Shown here in pieces: positions 7,529 through 10,280 of a DNA stretch of 10,280 bases. Under the pieces are notes generated by a model. It searched no databases. It saw only the letters and a list, made by a program, of their open reading frames with translations, and was not told where the DNA came from. Position numbers and translations under genes: made by a program. The stretch's first letter is position 1. Each line of letters starts with the position of its first letter. Source of the stretch: Deltaproteobacteria bacterium (GTDB taxonomy: Bacteria > Desulfobacterota > Desulfobacteria > Desulfobacterales > UBA11574); assembly GCA_019313025.1 (NCBI GenBank), contig JAFDCA010000398.1, positions 1 to 10,280 on the forward strand. The letters are read 5' to 3'.

Positions 7529-7696
7529 TTGTCTTTGGAATACATAAAACCATCGAGAATCGGAGTTCAACCTGAATTCTCCTTTGATTACATTTTTCCA
7601 GTAGCTCTTATTTTGCTGTTTGTAGTAGCTCTTGTTTTTATTTTTTCCTTTATAGGTCGAATAAGAGAATCTTTAAGATGTTCCTTAAGCATTTGA
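7529..7696 (+). CDS. Candidate 55-residue single-pass membrane protein (TTG start)
   Basis: The frame opens just after a stop at 7511-7513 and runs to TGA at 7694-7696. The proposed TTG start (7529) has GGGAG at good spacing. The product has a polar N-terminus (about 20 residues), a strongly hydrophobic helix at about 20-43 (FPVALILLFVVALVFIFSF), and a basic C-terminus (GRIRESLRCSLSI). This predicts an inner-membrane peptide with its C-terminus in the cytoplasm. The helix contains an in-frame 24-base tandem duplication: AGTAGCTCTT occurs at 7600-7609 and 7624-7633, encoding VALI and VALV. The gene lies 34 bases after the Arg-rich protein and 61 bases before the sigma-54 activator, so the three may be co-transcribed. 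No family is recognised. An 18-codon frame (7491-7547) overlaps its start in another frame. Confidence 0.45.
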   Translation: MSLEYIKPSRIGVQPEFSFDYIFPVALILLFVVALVFIFSFIGRIRESLRCSLSI

Positions 7697-7757
7697 ATAT
7701 AGAATAAAAAAGATCGATTCATAGGGTTATAGTTTTTATTATTGAGTATATGAAATT

Positions 7758-8795
7758 ATGGCAATTCCATTAATTGGAACAAGCGAAAGCATCGAGAAAA
7801 TCAGGGAACTGATTAACCATGTTGCAGGTACAGACCTAAACGTCGTCGTCACTGGGGAAAGTGGTGTCGGTAAAGAAGTTGTTGCGCTAAACCTTATTAA
7901 TGAATCTCCAAGAGAAGACAAACCGTTTATAAAGGTTAATTGTGCGGCATTGCCGGACGGATTGCTTGAAAGCGAACTCTTTGGATTCAAACGTGGCGCT
8001 TTTACCGGTGCTTATCAAAATAAGCGTGGAAAATTTGAACTGGCTCATCAAGGTGTTATATTCTTAGATGAAATCGGGGATATGTCCCTTTCGCTTCAAT
8101 CCAAGCTTCTTCACGTTCTTCAAAATGGCGAGTTTGCGCCACTTGGCTCAGAAACAGAGGTAAAGTCAGATCTATGGGTTATAGCAGCAACAAATCAAGA
8201 ACTTGAAAAAAAAGTAAATGAAGGACTTTTCAGAGAAGACCTTTACTATCGCCTCAATACCATTAGAATAGACATTCCTCCTCTTCGCAAGAGACCAGAA
8301 GACATACCGCCTTTAATTGACTATTATATGGAAAAATATGCTTCTCAGTTCGACTGTAAAAAAATTTCAAAACCCGACTTTTTTATCATGGAAAAACTGA
8401 TGGCCTACAGCTGGCCCGGAAATGTCAGAGAACTTCAGAATATTATAAAATATTGCATGGTTATAGGTGGTTGGGAAAGAATTATTGTCGATCTTAATTT
8501 AGAGAATCGATCTTTCGCTATTTCAAGGCCAGAACAATGGGTTTTTGAGAAGAGCTCCATTGTTGATGTCTTTTTAGACTATAAAAGCGAGTATTTTTCG
8601 GATCGTGCATCGTTTTCCCTTTATAAAACCAAAAAAAGAGCCACTGATAGGATAGAAAAAGAGGTCATCTCATTTGTCCTCGATGAAACAGATTGGAACC
8701 GGACAAAGGCAAGTAAAATTTTAAAAACGAGTTATAAGACACTTCTTTTCAAAATCAGGGATCTTAATATAAGATCATCAACTCAGAACCGTTGA
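7758..8795 (+). CDS. Sigma-54-dependent transcriptional activator lacking a sensory domain
   Basis: This encodes 345 residues. The AAA+ domain begins almost at residue 1 (PLIGTSESIEKIRELI), so no receiver, PAS or GAF domain is present. Motifs in order are Walker A GESGVGKE (33-40), the sigma-54-contacting loop GAFTGA (80-85, intact), Walker B VIFLDE (100-105), sensor I AATN (143-146), the Arg-finger segment FREDLYYRLN (158-167), and sensor II GNVREL (221-226). A linker of about 80 residues leads to a Fis-type HTH (TDWNRTKASKILKTSYKTLLFKIR, about 311-334). All parts needed to bind DNA and drive open-complex formation by RNA polymerase-sigma-54 are intact. It resembles PspF/HrpS-like activators, whose activity is set by partner proteins or expression level. 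ATG 7758 has no clear Shine-Dalgarno. A role in regulating the adjacent pilus genes is inferred from position only. Confidence 0.93.
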   Translation: MAIPLIGTSESIEKIRELINHVAGTDLNVVVTGESGVGKEVVALNLINESPREDKPFIKVNCAALPDGLLESELFGFKRGAFTGAYQNKRGKFELAHQGVIFLDEIGDMSLSLQSKLLHVLQNGEFAPLGSETEVKSDLWVIAATNQELEKKVNEGLFREDLYYRLNTIRIDIPPLRKRPEDIPPLIDYYMEKYASQFDCKKISKPDFFIMEKLMAYSWPGNVRELQNIIKYCMVIGGWERIIVDLNLENRSFAISRPEQWVFEKSSIVDVFLDYKSEYFSDRASFSLYKTKKRATDRIEKEVISFVLDETDWNRTKASKILKTSYKTLLFKIRDLNIRSSTQNR

Positions 8796-9265
8796 TATTT
8801 GGTATTGCATGAAATCCCAAAAACCGTCTTAAACGAATGCTGCAAAACGTTTAAAAAAGTCTCAGGACTTCACAAAAAACAGGAGCGTGAGCATTTAGTA
8901 TTTCTTTTAAAAAGCTGGTGTTAAATATTTTGGGCTTCAACCAATGTGACACTTAAAGCCAATAACTATGGGAAACCGCAAAAATACCATCGGATCGACA
9001 AAAAAAATACTGAGTCATCAAGAGCGGAATTTATCAGATATTTACTACCATTTTATTTAGAAATCTTTTAGATAGCTGATTTTGTAATTTCAAGCATCGT
9101 ATCCCCCATTCAGAAATATCTGTTTGACTGATAATATTATGATCTACGGAAAGGTAGTTATGTTTATTGGGTCTGTCAATGTGGGTGTTGGATATGTGGC
9201 TACTGGTTGGGATCTGAACTTTTAATTTTGTTCAATCGTCAATTCCGTCCTGTCACAGATAGATT
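8796..9265. other. AT-rich non-coding stretch between activator and HTH gene
   Basis: No convincing gene is visible on either strand over about 470 bases. The first part (to 8924) happens to stay open in the frame of the activator beyond its TGA stop, giving 41 residues rich in Lys, Cys and Leu, with no Shine-Dalgarno. CAATGTG occurs at 8942-8948 and again at 9177-9183 (as TGTCAATGTG from 9174), and TCAGATAT occurs at 9034-9041; both strings recur in the repeats to the right of the HTH gene. No clear intrinsic terminator was found for the activator gene. Confidence 0.5.
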
Positions 9266-9646
9266 TCACAAGTCCAGAACCGATTTTAGAACCTCACAAG
9301 ATCTGCAGAACTTAATTTTCTCTTCCCACTCCTTGCGGTCATCACTACAGCAAATGGTTCTGGCAACAAACCAACAAATGTCACCGGCATTAAATTCCCA
9401 TGCCGGGCATCTTTCTTTGATTTTAGGAGGACAATTTTTTATAACCCAGCAAGGCTCTCTGCTTTTTGGATTTCCATCTCTTCTGGACAAATGAAAATAC
9501 ATCTGCCGTTCCACATGTGCCGGTATGTTTTGCCAACCTTGCTCATAGCCTTGAACATCTTTTAAAGATATACTAAAAAGTTCGGCAATCTCTTCCTGTG
9601 TTTTATTTAGCTTCTTGCGCCATTTTTTGAATTCTTGGCTATCCAT
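9266..9646 (-). CDS. XRE-type HTH protein with Cys-rich two-CW-like C-terminal domain
   Basis: This encodes 126 residues from the ATG at 9646; a TTG at 9658 would add MCPL. Neither has a strong Shine-Dalgarno, and ATG is preferred because it begins exactly at the HTH fold. Residues 1-55 form an XRE-like helix-turn-helix (FKKWRKKLNKTQEEIAELF, then SLKDVQGYEQGWQ and IPAHVERQMYF). Residues 65-120 are Cys-rich with two Cys-Trp pairs: Cys66-Trp67, Cys72, Cys80, Cys91-Trp92, Cys99, Cys100, and a CRSC motif at 114-117. I recognise this spacing as the 'two-CW' domain common in Desulfobacterota, probably a metal-binding or redox module. The function is likely a DNA-binding sensor, possibly autoregulatory. 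It is the only minus-strand gene here and stands alone in AT-rich DNA. Confidence 0.8.
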   Translation of the reverse strand: MDSQEFKKWRKKLNKTQEEIAELFSISLKDVQGYEQGWQNIPAHVERQMYFHLSRRDGNPKSREPCWVIKNCPPKIKERCPAWEFNAGDICWFVARTICCSDDRKEWEEKIKFCRSCEVLKSVLDL

Positions 9647-9713
9647 GAGGGGGCACAAAATCTTTCATCTCTGATATTACTTTGCATTAGAAGTTGTCAT
9701 TGGTACTACAGTG

Positions 9714-9742
9714 TGGTTATCAAATCAAGCAGTCCCTGTCAA
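9714..9742 (-). promoter_or_regulatory. Weak candidate promoter for the minus-strand HTH gene
   Basis: On the minus strand a consensus -35 TTGACA (9742 down to 9737) is followed by poor -10 candidates: TAACCA at 17-base spacing or GATAAC at 15. A transcript from here would have a leader of roughly 60 bases before the ATG at 9646. Only the -35 is convincing. Confidence 0.25.
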
Positions 9743-9936
9743 AACAATAATTAAAAAACACCCTCTTGTCCGTCTTTGCTATATATAAAAAAGGGAAAAC
9801 ATCAGATTAAACAGTTGCCTTTACTGGCTTTCTTGATGAAACCAAGACGGTATACAACTGGCTGAGAACTTGGATAACTCAGTTTTGGGGTTTTAGTGTG
9901 TTGAATTGGTTACTGGTTGGGGCAATTAAATTAAAA

Positions 9937-9983
9937 AATCTACTATTTGCTTCTTATTCAGATATGTCCGTGGGGCACAAAAT
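9937..9983 (+). repeat. Degenerate direct repeat, copy A
   Basis: By hand alignment it matches copy B at 35 of 47 positions without gaps, including the 12-base identical core TTCAGATATGTC (9957-9968). It lies 166 bases before copy B in the same orientation. The nature of the repeat is unknown. Confidence 0.5.
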
Positions 9984-10102
9984 ATTTTCGCATAGTCGAA
10001 TTTCAGATCGATAGCAGTAACATGCAATCGGGACTCGTTACATACTTGTTGGAGATAGTGCAGGTTTTAAAACGTTTAACACTCCTGTGCTCACCCATTA
10101 GT

Positions 10103-10149
10103 GATCTGCACTTTGCCCCTTTTTCAGATATGTCAATGTGACACAAGAT
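10103..10149 (+). repeat. Degenerate direct repeat, copy B
   Basis: This is the partner of copy A, with the identical 12-base core at 10123-10134. Its second half contains CAATGTGACAC (10134-10144), which also occurs at 8942-8952, and TGTCAATGTG (10131-10140), which also occurs at 9174-9183, both left of the HTH gene. This suggests a small family of related copies around that gene. Confidence 0.5.
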
Positions 10150-10178
10150 TAAAATAACAATAATAATTAAAATTTTAC

Positions 10179-10208
10179 TTGACCTCTCAATTGGTTATTG
10201 ATGATAAT
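10179..10208 (+). promoter_or_regulatory. Candidate sigma-70 promoter at right edge
   Basis: TTGACC (10179-10184) and GATAAT (10203-10208) are separated by 18 bases, each matching consensus at five of six positions. ATTGAT (10197-10202) and ATCAAT (10216-10221) form an inverted pair around the -10, a possible operator. A start site near 10215 would lie just after the first in-frame ATG (10212), so either the gene starts later or the promoter is not used. Confidence 0.4.
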
Positions 10209-10211
10209 TGT

Positions 10212-10280
10212 ATGAATCAATTGACCGAAGACCAGCACAAGATGGTTCCATTACTTATCGAGGCAGCAATGCCATGCGGA
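10212..10280 (+). CDS. Start of an open frame truncated by the window end
   Basis: From ATG 10212 the frame stays open for 23 codons to the window edge (MNQLTEDQHKMVPLLIEAAM, then PCG). No Shine-Dalgarno is visible for this ATG. A second in-frame ATG at 10242 would fit the upstream promoter better. Too little is present to name a family. The sequence reads like the N-terminal helices of a soluble protein. Confidence 0.3.
   Translation, partial: MNQLTEDQHKMVPLLIEAAMPCG

Larger units (their letters stand above)
9647..10211. other. AT-rich non-coding stretch right of the HTH gene
   Basis: No supported gene lies in these 565 bases. Short open frames exist on the plus strand (for example 9947-10141) but lack a Shine-Dalgarno and read like chance translations. 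The stretch holds the better-preserved pair of direct repeats (9937-9983 and 10103-10149) and an inverted pair of AGTGCAG (10057-10063) and CTGCACT (10106-10112) with a 42-base loop. Decayed mobile DNA is one explanation, but no transposase fragment was recognised. Confidence 0.5.

Noticed and set aside
8760..8776. Perfect 7-base inverted repeat GATCTTA/TAAGATC with a 3-base loop.
   Set aside because: It lies inside the last codons of the activator gene, is AT-rich and has no following T-run, so it is not a credible terminator.
8796..8924. Same-frame extension beyond the activator TGA stop, 41 residues from TTG 8799.
   Set aside because: The Fis HTH is already complete before the stop, there is no Shine-Dalgarno or recoding signal, and the residues match no known domain.
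9207..9494. 95-residue plus-strand frame opposite the HTH gene.
   Set aside because: It is antisense to a protein with a recognisable HTH and Cys pattern and has no domain of its own.
9201..9921. TACTGGTTGGG occurring at 9201-9211 and 9911-9921, considered as an attachment-site pair around the HTH gene.
   Set aside because: An 11-base match is expected several times by chance in 10 kb, flanks do not extend it, and no integrase is present.
9947..10141. 64-residue plus-strand frame containing both direct-repeat cores.
   Set aside because: There is no Shine-Dalgarno, the composition is not protein-like, and the repeats it spans explain the similar peptide ends.

Overview
The window is about two thirds of a Tad (tight adherence, Flp type IVc) pilus operon followed by an AT-rich accessory tail. 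All features lie on the + strand except one regulator-like gene. The gene content fits a sulfate-reducer-type deltaproteobacterium (Desulfobacterota). The clues are a small Tad lipoprotein of the kind found after the secretin in that group, a small Arg-rich GKERR/DRR protein, a receiver-less sigma-54 activator, and an XRE-HTH protein fused to a Cys-rich 'two-CW'-like domain. The lineage call is inference from style and family memory, not from a marker gene.

Positions 1-6856 hold the Tad operon: the 3' end of the outer-membrane secretin (rcpA/cpaC), a 90-residue lipoprotein, the pseudopilin tadE, tadZ/cpaE (receiver-like plus MinD/ParA-like ATPase), tadA/cpaF (secretion ATPase), tadB and tadC (inner-membrane platform), and a TPR lipoprotein of the TadD type. 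Spacing is tight, with overlaps or short gaps and a Shine-Dalgarno sequence before nearly every gene; tadE-tadZ is the exception, with 156 bases between them. TadA powers assembly on the TadB/TadC platform, TadZ localises the machine, TadE is a minor pseudopilin, the secretin is the exit pore, and TadD with the small lipoprotein probably helps secretin assembly. The Flp pilin, prepilin peptidase (TadV) and RcpC/CpaB are not here and may lie upstream of base 1. No TadF or TadG is present.

Positions 6857-7757 are visibly more AT-rich and carry three small candidate genes: a 78-residue unknown, a 72-residue Arg-rich protein with a duplicated GKERR motif, and a 55-residue single-pass membrane protein starting at TTG.

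Positions 7758-8795 encode a sigma-54-dependent activator with intact AAA+ motifs and a Fis-type HTH but no sensory domain. It is a natural candidate to control the pilus genes, though no convincing -24/-12 promoter is visible in the window.

Positions 8796-10280 are mostly non-coding and AT-rich. They contain a minus-strand XRE-HTH/Cys-rich protein flanked by degenerate direct repeats of unknown nature. At the right edge a possible sigma-70 promoter precedes a short open frame that runs off the window. No tRNA, rRNA, CRISPR array or intact insertion sequence was seen.
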